Source: Oligoflexia bacterium (GTDB lineage: Bacteria; Bdellovibrionota; UBA1018). Taken from it: a stretch of 64,000 bases of DNA. This document shows, piece by piece, positions 44,843 to 53,525 of this stretch. Positions within the stretch are counted from its first letter, which is position 1, and the number at the start of each line of letters is the position of its first letter. The stretch covers positions 17,696 to 81,695 of the forward strand of contig CAITVN010000121.1 of assembly GCA_903895855.1 (NCBI GenBank), given 5' to 3'. Made by a program: the position numbers and the translations under genes. The notes beneath the pieces were generated by a model that saw only the letters and a list, made by a program, of their open reading frames with translations, searched no databases and was not told the DNA's origin.

Positions 44843-45811
44843 GCTCGCCACTACTTGAGAGTTCAGAAAAGCTTGAAGACGGTCACTTGAAAAATCAAAG
44901 GCCACTGATTTGGGAATGTCATACCGGTCGACGTTGTCGCAGGTGACGGTACCAATGATCGCATCTTTTGGGGCGTCATCGGCCATTCGTCTTGCCACCG
45001 CCAAATTGATTGCGCTCGTTTTGCCAATATTTAACTCGCAGCGAATGGCGGCTGCAAAAATTTCTTCGGCCTGCTGTTCTGTTACTAAAAACGCAGCGTC
45101 AATCGGTGCCTTTTCGGCATGTAGCGGCAAACTGCTGGGAGCGAGCCCCGGAATTTTATGATCACGCCACAAGGTCGCAATATTGAGTTTTCGATTATAC
45201 AGGTGCGGAGCCGCATCAAGTTCGATCACAAAAATTTTGGTGGAGTGAGTAGGCTGTTCTTTCGGTTGATTTATCGTAAAGCTTTCTGCGAAATATTCTG
45301 AGAACCCCCTGATGGTGCCGTAGGTACCACCAGCGCAAACAAAACGATTTACCATTGCTAATTTATGAGCCACCGCCCGATGAGAAAGGTAGTTAGCCGG
45401 ATTTGCCGCTTGGTTAAGTAGGTATCGCGAGACGGATTCTTCTGCGTAGGTTTGGGCACGTTTACGGGCGCCAGTGGTGTACTCAGCTCTTGGCGTCAGT
45501 TCGATTTTTGCTCCCAAGTGGCGCAGTTTTTCAATTTTCATTTCGGCGGTACCCTGAGGTAAAAAGACCGTAATGGGCAAACTGAGATGTTTTGCATACA
45601 GCGCTGCTGCGATAGCTGAGTTGCCGGTGCTCGACTCTACGACTTCAGTGACGCTCTCTGGAAGTGTATTAAAGATTTCGCAGTAAGTGACTTCTTTGTG
45701 GGTTCCCGATGGAAGGAGATGAAAAGGCAAGACTTTAATGCTTTGATTATTTCGTAGAGCAATTGTGACAGGTTCAAGTATTTTTGCAGGATTCGAAAAT
45801 TTTTGCATCAT
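44813..45811 (-). CDS. PLP-dependent beta-substituting enzyme (cysteine synthase fold)
   Basis: 332 residues from ATG 45811 (AAAGGTAGAG upstream; the frame to 46015 runs antisense into the oxidase gene). Fold type II: PLP Lys39 in LPSGTHKEV, phosphate/acceptor loop ESSTGNSAIAAALYA, and AGGTYGTIRGF for PLP phosphate. Relatives include CysK, SbnA (phosphoserine to an N-substituted diaminopropionate precursor) and threonine synthase-like enzymes. The replacement of the common NPTGSxKDR by PSGTHKEV hints at a substrate other than O-acetylserine. Divergent from the FMN oxidase by 51 bases, so probably coregulated with it. Confidence 0.83.
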   Translation of the reverse strand: MMQKFSNPAKILEPVTIALRNNQSIKVLPFHLLPSGTHKEVTYCEIFNTLPESVTEVVESSTGNSAIAAALYAKHLSLPITVFLPQGTAEMKIEKLRHLGAKIELTPRAEYTTGARKRAQTYAEESVSRYLLNQAANPANYLSHRAVAHKLAMVNRFVCAGGTYGTIRGFSEYFAESFTINQPKEQPTHSTKIFVIELDAAPHLYNRKLNIATLWRDHKIPGLAPSSLPLHAEKAPIDAAFLVTEQQAEEIFAAAIRCELNIGKTSAINLAVARRMADDAPKDAIIGTVTCDNVDRYDIPKSVAFDFSSDRLQAFLNSQVVASLPLTCEFLR

Positions 45812-45862
45812 AAGCTCTACCTTTAGATTAGTCTTTTGGTAGAAGATTGACAAGGAGCCACT

Positions 45863-46963
45863 ATGCCAAGAGAGCGAACACGGTCCTCTTTTTTTAAGCT
45901 TCATGACTACGAGACTCATGCCAAACAAAATCTGTCTAAAATGGTTTTTGATTTTGTAGCAGGAGGTGCTTGTGACGAAGTTACCCTTCGTAAGAATCGT
46001 GAAGCGTTTGATCAAATACGGCTAAACCCAAGAATTTTGGCCGGTCAGAAAGACATTTCCACTCGAACTCAAATTCTTGGCCAAGAGATTGCCTTTCCTG
46101 CGATCATTAGCCCTATTGCTTTTCACGGGCTAGTGCATAAGCAAGGCGAACTTGCTACAGCGAGAGCTGCTCAAACCGCCGCTACGATTTTTGTGTCTAG
46201 CATTGCTTCGAATTATCCGGTCGAAGAGATCACCGCGCAGGCGCCCGAGAGAGTTTGGTTTCAGATTAATTTCTACAAAGACCAAGAGTTAACCAAAAAA
46301 TTTGTTAAGCGGGCTGAAACCTCAGGCTGTAAGGCGCTCGTGGTAACAGTAGATTCTGCGACTACTGGTCGACGCGAGCGTGATCTGGCGAATAGTTTTC
46401 ATCTACCCAAAAGTTTGGAAATGGCCAATTTTAAAAAAGTGGGCGTCAAGCGGGAGCTCAAACCTAAAAGGGGGGGCTCTGCCTTAGTGGATTTTCGAAA
46501 AGAATTTGTGAAGCCGGGCCCTAGTTGGCGAGATTTTGAGTGGCTCAGAGGCCAAACGAAGCTTCCTGTTATCGTTAAAGGAATTATGCGGCCTGACGAT
46601 GCGATTCAAGCGGTGCGGCTGGGGGCTAATGCCGTTTGGATATCAAATCACGGTGGTCGTCAATTAGATACGACTGCGCCTTCGATCACAGTCCTTCCAA
46701 AAATTGCCGAAGCCCTTGGAGGTCAGGCTGAAATTATTTTTGACAGCGGGGTGCGTAGAGGAACTGACATTGTCAAAGCCATTGCCTTGGGCGCAACGTG
46801 TGTCGGAATCGGCCGGCCCATCATCTGGGGTCTTGCCGAAAGTGGAGAGCGCGGTGCTGCCCGGGTTTTGCAGATTTTAAAAGATGAGCTAGAAAATGCG
46901 ATGGCAATATTGGGTTGTGATTCGGTCGGGGGCATCAGCAGAGATTTTGTCGATTGCGATTAG
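45863..46963 (+). CDS. FMN-dependent alpha-hydroxy-acid dehydrogenase/oxidase
   Basis: 366 residues. Seen: the N-terminal FDFVAGGACDEVTLRKNREAF, SPIAFHGLVH, IVKGIMRPDDA, catalytic His263 in SNHGGRQLD and the phosphate loop DSGVRRGTDIVKA ... GIGRPIIWGL. Family (LldD, glycolate oxidase, mandelate dehydrogenase, lactate monooxygenase) oxidises L-2-hydroxy acids to 2-keto acids. No membrane anchor segment of mandelate type was noted. In this cluster it could make a keto acid for the adenylation enzyme or as an amination precursor. Overlaps the 3' end of the convergent GT2 gene by 29 bases. Confidence 0.87.
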   Translation: MPRERTRSSFFKLHDYETHAKQNLSKMVFDFVAGGACDEVTLRKNREAFDQIRLNPRILAGQKDISTRTQILGQEIAFPAIISPIAFHGLVHKQGELATARAAQTAATIFVSSIASNYPVEEITAQAPERVWFQINFYKDQELTKKFVKRAETSGCKALVVTVDSATTGRRERDLANSFHLPKSLEMANFKKVGVKRELKPKRGGSALVDFRKEFVKPGPSWRDFEWLRGQTKLPVIVKGIMRPDDAIQAVRLGANAVWISNHGGRQLDTTAPSITVLPKIAEALGGQAEIIFDSGVRRGTDIVKAIALGATCVGIGRPIIWGLAESGERGAARVLQILKDELENAMAILGCDSVGGISRDFVDCD

Positions 46964-47852
46964 TCTCCTCGCGCATAGTTTCAAGAAGGCGCCGATTGAC
47001 TGAGAAAAGGTAGCACAGCAAGCCCATGCCGTAGGCCATCGCTGATAAGATCAAAATAGCAAAACCTGAAAAATAGAGACGGCGATGATCAGCAGAGCAG
47101 GCGATCATCGAAAGGCCACTGACTAGCAAAAGTAGTGAGGCCACTCCGAATGTTTGAATCGGTTTATAAATGCAAATTAGGCGCAATAGGGTTGAGATCG
47201 ACCGTACCACATACTGAATTGGTCCAGTCATCAAACGAGAAGGGCGAACCGCTGAATTGACAGTTATGGGTAGACAGTGAATTCGAAATCCGCGGTCAGA
47301 AAGTTGAATCAATGTTTCAAGGGTATAAGTAAACTCAGTCATGATGTGAATAGTTTGAGTTGCCCTTTTAGTAAACGCTCTAAAACCGCTTGCGGCGTCG
47401 GGTATCGTTATGCCACAGATAATACTTACAATTACCGAACCAAGCCATTGCAAGAATTTTTTCACTAATGAAAATTCGGGATTTTTCCAGTAATTTCGGG
47501 TGCCCACCACCACATCGGCCCTGCCTTCGAGAATCGGCGCAATCAGTGCGGTGATATGATGCGCCGGATACTGATTGTCGGCATCCAGGTTCACAATGAC
47601 ATCGGCGCCAAGTTCGAGGCTTTTGCGAATACCGCTGCCGAAAGCGCGTGCCAATCCCTGATGTTTTAAAAGTTTGAGAACATGGGTGGCACCATTTTCG
47701 CGTGCCACTCGCTCGGTCTGATCAGTACTTCCATCGTCGATCACGAGAACTTCGATAAAGTCGACCCCAGCAATCGACTGGGGTAGCGTAGACAAAGTTT
47801 TGCCTAGAAACTTTTCTTCGTTATAACACGGAATTTGAATAATCAGTTTCAT
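46935..47852 (-). CDS. GT2 glycosyltransferase, dolichol-phosphate-mannose-synthase-like, with two C-terminal membrane spans
   Basis: 305 residues. Seen: IIQIPCYNEEKFLGKTL, VLVIDDGSTDQT, GLARAFGSGI, NLDADNQYPAHHI (DxD), and the post-catalytic SGFRAFTKRA. Two hydrophobic spans end the protein (FGVASLLLLVSGLSMIA; FSGFAILILSAMAYGMG). Such enzymes transfer a sugar onto a polyprenyl phosphate at the inner membrane, often supplying GT-C enzymes working outside; a GT-C-like gene is at 56367. Divergent from the ABC exporter gene by 78 bases. Confidence 0.88.
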   Translation of the reverse strand: MKLIIQIPCYNEEKFLGKTLSTLPQSIAGVDFIEVLVIDDGSTDQTERVARENGATHVLKLLKHQGLARAFGSGIRKSLELGADVIVNLDADNQYPAHHITALIAPILEGRADVVVGTRNYWKNPEFSLVKKFLQWLGSVIVSIICGITIPDAASGFRAFTKRATQTIHIMTEFTYTLETLIQLSDRGFRIHCLPITVNSAVRPSRLMTGPIQYVVRSISTLLRLICIYKPIQTFGVASLLLLVSGLSMIACSADHRRLYFSGFAILILSAMAYGMGLLCYLFSVNRRLLETMREETNRNRQNLC

Positions 47853-47930
47853 GGCTCATCTTCTCGTCTTCGTTATGGTCTGCTAATTCAGGTTGATCGG
47901 CAAGCCGATTTCTCTAATAATGATGACTCG

Positions 47931-49658
47931 ATGATTAAACCCTACGCTCTTGGAAAAATTAGAAAAGGTTGGCGAGACGTTCATAAGGGGTTGGGTCCGT
48001 TGTTTTTAACGGTGGTGGTTGCTAACACGGTGCTGGGGCTGGGCCTTGCAGTTTCTGAAACGCTATTTGGCCTTTCGTTACAGGTTTTCTTAGCTCATTT
48101 GGGTTTAGACACCAAACAAGGAGCGTTGCCAAAATGGTTGCCCCCGTTTTCTTTGGAGCACCCCACTGAACTAGTGGTTGCCACAATATGTCTCAGGGCC
48201 CTATTTCAGTGTGTTTTGGGTATCTATCGAGAGACGCAGTCAGAAAAATTTCGAATTAGCCGCAGAATAGACCTAGTGGCGCACTCGTTGGGTCAAGATG
48301 AAGTCAAAGTGGGCGACACCATCAGTAGCTTCAATACATTCATGGCGAGCGCCGGCGATTTCGTTACCTATTTTCAATCGTTTCTGCAAAACTTTGCAGT
48401 GACACTGGGGCTTTTGGCAATTCTTTTTGGAATGTCAGTCAAATTGATTTTATTTGGCAACCTACTTTTGGTGGTTCTCCTGCCTCTTCTGCTTTATTTG
48501 AATCAAGTGATCGCCGTCTCGGCCGCCAGCATGAAAGCAAGATGGCGTGAAATTGTCGAGATTTTTACGTCTCATCTGAAAAATTTTATCTTTATAAAGA
48601 TCTGCGGTACAGCCTACCTCGAAACGTTGAATCTGCGAAAACAACTCCTTGCCTATCGAAAAGTCAGTCTGGGCGTGCGTCGATTGAGGGTGGTTGCTTT
48701 TCCGATTACGCAGTGGATCGGGGGGCTTTCAATTTGTGTGATCTTATTGGCAAGCACCAGAATCTCTCTGATCTCTCAAGCCACGTTAGTCAGTTTTGTT
48801 TATCTTTTTACTCGGTATGTTCTGGCCCTTTCTCACGCCATGAATAACCTCTCTGACGGCATCTCGACTTATCCGTTTTTTGAACAGGCTTTAGCATTTC
48901 CCGTAGCGAAAAACCTCGCCCAGCTTTCTCCTACTTTGGTTACGAGCTTTCATGAATCGCCGCTGTCGGCAAAGTCATTTTGCCCAGACTCGCCGCCTGG
49001 CTGGCGCTTAAAAAATGTCGAATTTACTCATTCAGGTGATCAACGCGGTCTTATTTCGAGCCTAAACTGTGAGATTGAGCCCGGCGAGTGGACCCGTATT
49101 CTGGGCGAATCGGGTGCTGGTAAGACCACTCTTATTTATCTTTTACTTGGGCAGTTGACGCCTCAAAATGGGCAAATTGAGGTCAAATTCAATGGACTTT
49201 ACCGACCAGTCAGTGAACTCAGACAAGAAATTCTCTCGTCGTCTGGTTATGTAGGGCCTGAAGGTTTTTTCGTATCTGGCACTCTAGTTGATAATCTGGT
49301 TTATGGTTTGAATCGAACCCCTTCTGAAGGTGAGATGGAGCAGGCCCTCGAAGTCGCGTGCTTTGATGCACACAATCGATTTCCTGAGCGGTTGCAACAC
49401 CAACTCAATGATCAAGGTGCTGGGCTTTCATTCGGCGAACGACAGAGAATTTGCTTAGCGCGAGCGCTACTGCGAAAGCCTAAAATTCTGGTTTTAGATG
49501 ATAGTTTTGCCCAGTGGGACAAGGTTCTTGAAGAAAAAATTATTAATAATCTTAATTTATTGAGGGGTCAGATGACGATAATAACAGCCACCCATTCAAG
49601 TGCTTTTAACTCAAAGTCAGACTCGCGAGTGATTCACTTACCACTGCGGTGCTCATGA
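47931..49658 (+). CDS. ABC exporter, fused membrane-ATPase type
   Basis: About 575 residues from ATG 47931; the frame to 47835 would overlap the divergent GT gene. N-terminal six-span region (FLTVVVANTVLGLGLAV first), then an ATPase domain with ILGESGAGKTTLIYLLLGQL, signature LSFGERQRICLARALL and Walker B KILVLDDSFAQWD. The usual catalytic Glu after the Walker B Asp is Asp here, which lowers ATPase activity in several characterised transporters. Signature is LSFGE not LSGGQ. Probably exports a glycan intermediate. Its stop overlaps the sulfotransferase start, so transport and sulfation may be linked. Confidence 0.82.
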   Translation: MIKPYALGKIRKGWRDVHKGLGPLFLTVVVANTVLGLGLAVSETLFGLSLQVFLAHLGLDTKQGALPKWLPPFSLEHPTELVVATICLRALFQCVLGIYRETQSEKFRISRRIDLVAHSLGQDEVKVGDTISSFNTFMASAGDFVTYFQSFLQNFAVTLGLLAILFGMSVKLILFGNLLLVVLLPLLLYLNQVIAVSAASMKARWREIVEIFTSHLKNFIFIKICGTAYLETLNLRKQLLAYRKVSLGVRRLRVVAFPITQWIGGLSICVILLASTRISLISQATLVSFVYLFTRYVLALSHAMNNLSDGISTYPFFEQALAFPVAKNLAQLSPTLVTSFHESPLSAKSFCPDSPPGWRLKNVEFTHSGDQRGLISSLNCEIEPGEWTRILGESGAGKTTLIYLLLGQLTPQNGQIEVKFNGLYRPVSELRQEILSSSGYVGPEGFFVSGTLVDNLVYGLNRTPSEGEMEQALEVACFDAHNRFPERLQHQLNDQGAGLSFGERQRICLARALLRKPKILVLDDSFAQWDKVLEEKIINNLNLLRGQMTIITATHSSAFNSKSDSRVIHLPLRCS

Positions 49659-50560
49659 AGCGGGTTTTTATTGTGGGTCGAGGTCGTTCGGGAACAACCT
49701 TGCTGCAATCGATGATGGCAGCCCATTCGCAAATCTATTCGACGTCGTCGACCAACACCATTTGTGATATTGTCGGGCAATTTCAAAAACGCACTTTCGG
49801 TCGAACGGCTCTGACTTTACGAGAAAAAATCATCGATAGTCTTCAAGACTTGCGCATCGGCTTAGGTTTCTGCTCGAAGAAGTGTCATAGTCGAATTAAG
49901 AGTAGTCAGAAACACCCCGAATTTTCAGAACGACTTGATTTTTTTTTAGATGGCTACCAGGGCAGTTCTCTGAAGATAATGATCGCAGCATTTGTTCAGG
50001 CCATGGATTCGTTGGCCGTGAGGCATGAAAAGACGTTATGGGTTGAGAAAACGGCCCTCAACATTGGCTATATCGATGTGATTGAGAGATTCGTGCCAGA
50101 TGCCCAATTTATTCACCTGACTCGGCCCGGTTGCGATACGGTCGCTTCTATTTTTGACCTTGTTCAAAAGCACGATCGTTGGCGAGAGACTTACAGTAAT
50201 AGTCTCGATCGCTGCCTAGATTCTTGGGTCAATGCTGTTCGAGCTACGCAGTTCCATTGCAAAAAGCAGAATCATCGCAGTTTTCTCTATCAAGATTTGG
50301 TCAGTGATCCTGAGGCTATTTTAATGGCAATGTGCCAGTTTGTGGGAACCGAATTTTCAACTCAGATGATCGAAAACTCAGTTGCGGCTGCCACCCAAAT
50401 TGTTATTGGTAACCAACCCTGGAAGAACGGGGTTTTCACTGCGCTAGATAAGAAGGTTGAGAGCAAATTTACCAAAATTCTGAGCGCTGCCCAACAAAAA
50501 GCTGTCCTGCAGAGATTAGAGTCTGAAAATCTAGTCGATCTCACGTCATTGCGTTCTTGA
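49655..50560 (+). CDS. Sulfotransferase-like protein 1
   Basis: 301 residues from ATG 49655, overlapping the ABC gene stop (ATGA). Seen: the 5'-phosphosulfate loop FIVGRGRSGTTLLQSMMAAH at the N-terminus, the central WVEKTALN segment, and the 3'-phosphate-binding LTRPGCDTVASIFD region. Family knowledge: PAPS-dependent sulfotransferases move sulfate to hydroxyls or amines. Paralogue of the protein at 51638-52540 (same loop, GQ(F/Y)QxRTFG(R/T) and LDRCLDSW/LDRCIDRW motifs). PAPS would come from the cysCDN genes at 57.7-60.1 kb. Acceptor unknown; a surface glycan is the likely one. Confidence 0.85.
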   Translation: MKRVFIVGRGRSGTTLLQSMMAAHSQIYSTSSTNTICDIVGQFQKRTFGRTALTLREKIIDSLQDLRIGLGFCSKKCHSRIKSSQKHPEFSERLDFFLDGYQGSSLKIMIAAFVQAMDSLAVRHEKTLWVEKTALNIGYIDVIERFVPDAQFIHLTRPGCDTVASIFDLVQKHDRWRETYSNSLDRCLDSWVNAVRATQFHCKKQNHRSFLYQDLVSDPEAILMAMCQFVGTEFSTQMIENSVAAATQIVIGNQPWKNGVFTALDKKVESKFTKILSAAQQKAVLQRLESENLVDLTSLRS

Positions 50561-51641
50561 GGGCCCTCGCGATTTTTTCAATTTCAGTCAAGCTCACTAA
50601 GTTACCCGATGGCAGAACCAGGTGATGTCGCAAAAAATAGGCAGTTTTCGGCAAATCGATACCGGCTTTCTCTAAGCCTCCTAAAAAATCTACCGAATGC
50701 GAATACATGGGGCCGGCAGGCCATTTGTTTTTTGAAAGCACGTGGCGACATTGGTCAATTTTCTCTGAGACTAAAATGATCGATCGAAAAGAGGGAGTAC
50801 CCCCACTCGGTGGCTTCAAAAGCCATGAGTTGGTCAGCTCACCAATGATTGCCTCATAGGCTAGCGCTTGTGCTTGTCTATTGGCAATTACCTCTGGCAG
50901 CGCTCGCAATTTTTCTCGAAGAATCGGAATAGCCAAGGCCGGTAAGCGGCAGGGCATGCGGCATTGCGGTGATTCAAGCGCCGCATGCCAACTGATGTGA
51001 GTGAGCAGTCTTAATTTAGTGCTTAAGGTACGATCGTTGGTGACAATCATTCCGCCATCGGCCGGCGCACCAACCAGCTTATTGACATGAAAACTGAAAC
51101 AGCCCATTTGTCCCAGGGTTCCGGCCGTGCGGCCATCAATCTCGGTGCCTATGGCTTGGCAAGCATCTTCGACAAGTGCCAAATGGTATTTTTGACACAA
51201 AACCTGAATATCTCGAATGGGCGCCGGGTGCCCATACATGTGTACCGGTACCACCGCCCTAGTCTTGGCTGTGAACGCTGCTTCGAGGCTACCCACGTCA
51301 AGCAACCCGGTTTTGATGTCAATGTCCACAAATTTGCAAGTTGCCCCGGTTTCTCGAATCGCATTGATTGTTGCAATATAAGTGTTGGCGGTAGTGATGA
51401 CCTCATCGCCCGGGCCAATGTCGAGTGCACGAAGTGCGAAATAAAGAGCCGACGTGCCAGAGTTCACGCCCATCGCGAATTTGACTCCGCAGTTTTTGGC
51501 AAACTCAGTTTCAAAAGTGGCGACGTAAGCCCCGATTTCATCTGCATTTTTGAGGCTCAGGGCCTGTTGCATGTCGGCTGACAAATTGGCGGCGCTCAAG
51601 CAGAAGTGGGTGCGCAGAAAATTCAAAATTTGTTTTTTCAT
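50541..51641 (-). CDS. DegT/DnrJ/EryC1-family PLP aminotransferase
   Basis: 366 residues. Seen: VNSGTSALYFALRALDIGPG, GDEVITTANTYIATINAI, PVHMYGHPAPI, EDACQAIGTEIDG and the PLP Lys in CFSFHVNKLVGAPADGGMI. Family members aminate keto sugars of nucleotide-activated hexoses, or other ketones. Product here is probably an amino-sugar donor used by the cluster's GT2 enzymes. Overlaps sulfotransferase 2 by four bases at its start and convergent sulfotransferase 1 by 20 bases at its end. Confidence 0.9.
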   Translation of the reverse strand: MKKQILNFLRTHFCLSAANLSADMQQALSLKNADEIGAYVATFETEFAKNCGVKFAMGVNSGTSALYFALRALDIGPGDEVITTANTYIATINAIRETGATCKFVDIDIKTGLLDVGSLEAAFTAKTRAVVPVHMYGHPAPIRDIQVLCQKYHLALVEDACQAIGTEIDGRTAGTLGQMGCFSFHVNKLVGAPADGGMIVTNDRTLSTKLRLLTHISWHAALESPQCRMPCRLPALAIPILREKLRALPEVIANRQAQALAYEAIIGELTNSWLLKPPSGGTPSFRSIILVSEKIDQCRHVLSKNKWPAGPMYSHSVDFLGGLEKAGIDLPKTAYFLRHHLVLPSGNLVSLTEIEKIARALKNAMT

Positions 51642-52540
51642 AGACCCCCCTCGCGAATTCGATCGAGAACTCTTTGTTGTTCGCTTGGGGTTAAAGATTC
51701 ACTAAAACGAGAGCGACCTTTTTGCGCCAAGGGTGCCAAAACCTCGAACTTCCAGGGTTCTGACTTCAAGATTAGACTTTGAGCAGTTTTCGAAAACTCA
51801 GTGAGCATTTGATTTTCAAAGGGCAGTTTCATGAATTCGCACAGTTTCTGTAGCTCAGATTCAGGACTTCGAATGAGATCTTCATAGTGCACAAAGTGAT
51901 GCCCAGATTTACCAGCATAACGGCGACTGGCCAGCGTAGCGGTTATCCAGCGATCAATGCACCTATCTAGACTGCCCGAAAAATAGTGATCAAAGTGGGG
52001 GTAATGTTTTACTGCATGGTAAATTGAGGCAATGTTTTCTGGCCCTGCTCTTTGAAGGTGAATAAAACCGTACGGTCGCCCCTGCTCATAGCACGCAGAT
52101 TTTTCTAAATAGTCTAGATAAACGCCATGATTGGTTGATTTCTCGACCCAATGATCTTTACCCTGCTTTAGAGCCAATTGGTCATAAATAGACATCAGAC
52201 TCAGAAGTTGTGGAGTGATTCTGAAACTATTCGACGCAAATAGGTCAAAAAATTCTTCACCCTTTGCGTCTTTCAGAAATGTTTTCACTCGAGCCTTTCC
52301 TAAGGGCGAAGCAAATCCTAGCGCTGAGCGTAAGCCCTCTAAATGATAAAGCACTCGACTGCGCAATGGCAGGTGACGAGTTCCGAAAGTTCGGCCCCTG
52401 TACTGCCCAATGATGTCGACAAAACAGGCTCCTTCCGGAAACGAACCCAAGCGTGAGTGGGCATTCAGCATGGCTTGCAGTAGTGTGCTACCAGACCTCG
52501 AACAGCCAATTAGAAAATACCTTCCTCGCACTTTAAGCAA
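51638..52540 (-). CDS. Sulfotransferase-like protein 2
   Basis: 300 residues. 5'-phosphosulfate loop FLIGCSRSGSTLLQAMLNAH, WVEKSTNHGVYL and IHLQRAGPENIASIYHAVKH for the 3'-phosphate. Paralogue of 49655-50560 but clearly diverged. It overlaps the radical SAM gene upstream (8 bases) and the DegT gene downstream, forming one minus-strand unit from 55341 down to 50541: GT2, GT2, radical SAM, sulfotransferase, DegT. A distinct acceptor position on the same glycan is a reasonable guess. Confidence 0.85.
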   Translation of the reverse strand: MLKVRGRYFLIGCSRSGSTLLQAMLNAHSRLGSFPEGACFVDIIGQYRGRTFGTRHLPLRSRVLYHLEGLRSALGFASPLGKARVKTFLKDAKGEEFFDLFASNSFRITPQLLSLMSIYDQLALKQGKDHWVEKSTNHGVYLDYLEKSACYEQGRPYGFIHLQRAGPENIASIYHAVKHYPHFDHYFSGSLDRCIDRWITATLASRRYAGKSGHHFVHYEDLIRSPESELQKLCEFMKLPFENQMLTEFSKTAQSLILKSEPWKFEVLAPLAQKGRSRFSESLTPSEQQRVLDRIREGGL

Positions 52541-53525
52541 ACAAATTTCTCCAAGATGATTTCGGCATTCTCATTTCTGAGGTGCACCGATTACAGTGGT
52601 CTTCATTTTTAGCCTCACTTGCTGCAATCGCTGCGGCTTTTGGTGATTGCGCCAAATCGTCAAGTGAGCCCGAGCGAAGGTTTGTGACTGGGGCAAACTC
52701 TTTGCAGGTAAAAACATCAAGATTTGTCGCCAGCAAAATACTTTTTTTCGGGGTGGCACATCTCATTTTTCGCTGCCAAGGGGTAGCTAATGAAGCGATC
52801 AATTCGCGAATTTTTTCAGGTTCGGTAAAATGCCGAGCTGCCGGCTGACGCAATACTTCTGACAGTTGCTCAGCAACCAAAGAGAGTTGATCGAGATTCA
52901 ATACAAATGTTTCTTGGATAGAGCGGTTCTTGTTATTATAAAAAGGATTGTACTCAATGAGCTTAAATGAAATGGGCAGCTGCATCTCGGTGAGCGCTTG
53001 GAAGCTCGTGAAAATTTCATTGAAATTGACCGGGGTGATGGTGAATTTTGTTCGAATCGCCAGAGTCGGAAACTCGGCTTTTAGTGTGAGAATATTGTGG
53101 AGTGTTTTTTTTAATGCACCATCGGTCTTGCGTTGCTGGTCGTGCTTGGTGATGCCATCGATACTGATCAGAAGGTCGGCTGGGGCCCTGTTTTTGGTAT
53201 TTTTGAGGCGTCTGAAGACCGTTTGCATCGGTTTGAGCAGGGTGCCGTTGCTACTGAAAATAAGCTTGAAATTGAGGTCGGCTTCTTGAATTTTTTCGCA
53301 GTACTCGGCAATTAAGGGGTGTAAGAACGGTTCACCACCGGTGAGATTGATGACGCGTAAACTCTTTGCAAAAACTGAGTGTTTTAGCAGGTTCACAAGT
53401 GCGAAAGGTTCAAGTGAGAATAATTTTGCATTTGAATCTTTTCTGCCAAAATCGCACATCCAGCAGTCGAGGTTACAAGATTCGGTGAGAATGATCGTTA
53501 AAGTTTGACACTTAAATGGGCTCAT
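52533..53525 (-). CDS. Radical SAM protein with C-terminal Cys cluster (SPASM-like)
   Basis: 330 residues. Start ATG 53525 overlaps the GT2 stop; the longer frame to 53690 is shadow of that GT2 gene. Seen: the 4Fe-4S motif CNLDCWMCDF (CxxxCxxC), NLTGGEPFLHPLIAEYCE (GGE motif), and SNGTLL. The C-terminal part has Cys residues in MRCATPKKS, FTCKEFAP and HCNRCTSE, as in SPASM/twitch domains binding extra clusters. Such proteins modify sugars, peptides or cofactors; in a glycan cluster a sugar dehydrogenation or epimerisation is possible. Function not determined. Confidence 0.87.
   Translation of the reverse strand: MSPFKCQTLTIILTESCNLDCWMCDFGRKDSNAKLFSLEPFALVNLLKHSVFAKSLRVINLTGGEPFLHPLIAEYCEKIQEADLNFKLIFSSNGTLLKPMQTVFRRLKNTKNRAPADLLISIDGITKHDQQRKTDGALKKTLHNILTLKAEFPTLAIRTKFTITPVNFNEIFTSFQALTEMQLPISFKLIEYNPFYNNKNRSIQETFVLNLDQLSLVAEQLSEVLRQPAARHFTEPEKIRELIASLATPWQRKMRCATPKKSILLATNLDVFTCKEFAPVTNLRSGSLDDLAQSPKAAAIAASEAKNEDHCNRCTSEMRMPKSSWRNLFA

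Noticed and set aside
44813..46015. Longer N-terminus for the PLP enzyme, up to 46015
   Set aside because: The extra codons are antisense to the FMN oxidase gene, and a good ribosome site precedes ATG 45811.
46935..47852. GT2 gene as a true dolichol-phosphate mannose synthase
   Set aside because: The fold and motifs match, but the donor cannot be read; kept as DPMS-like only.
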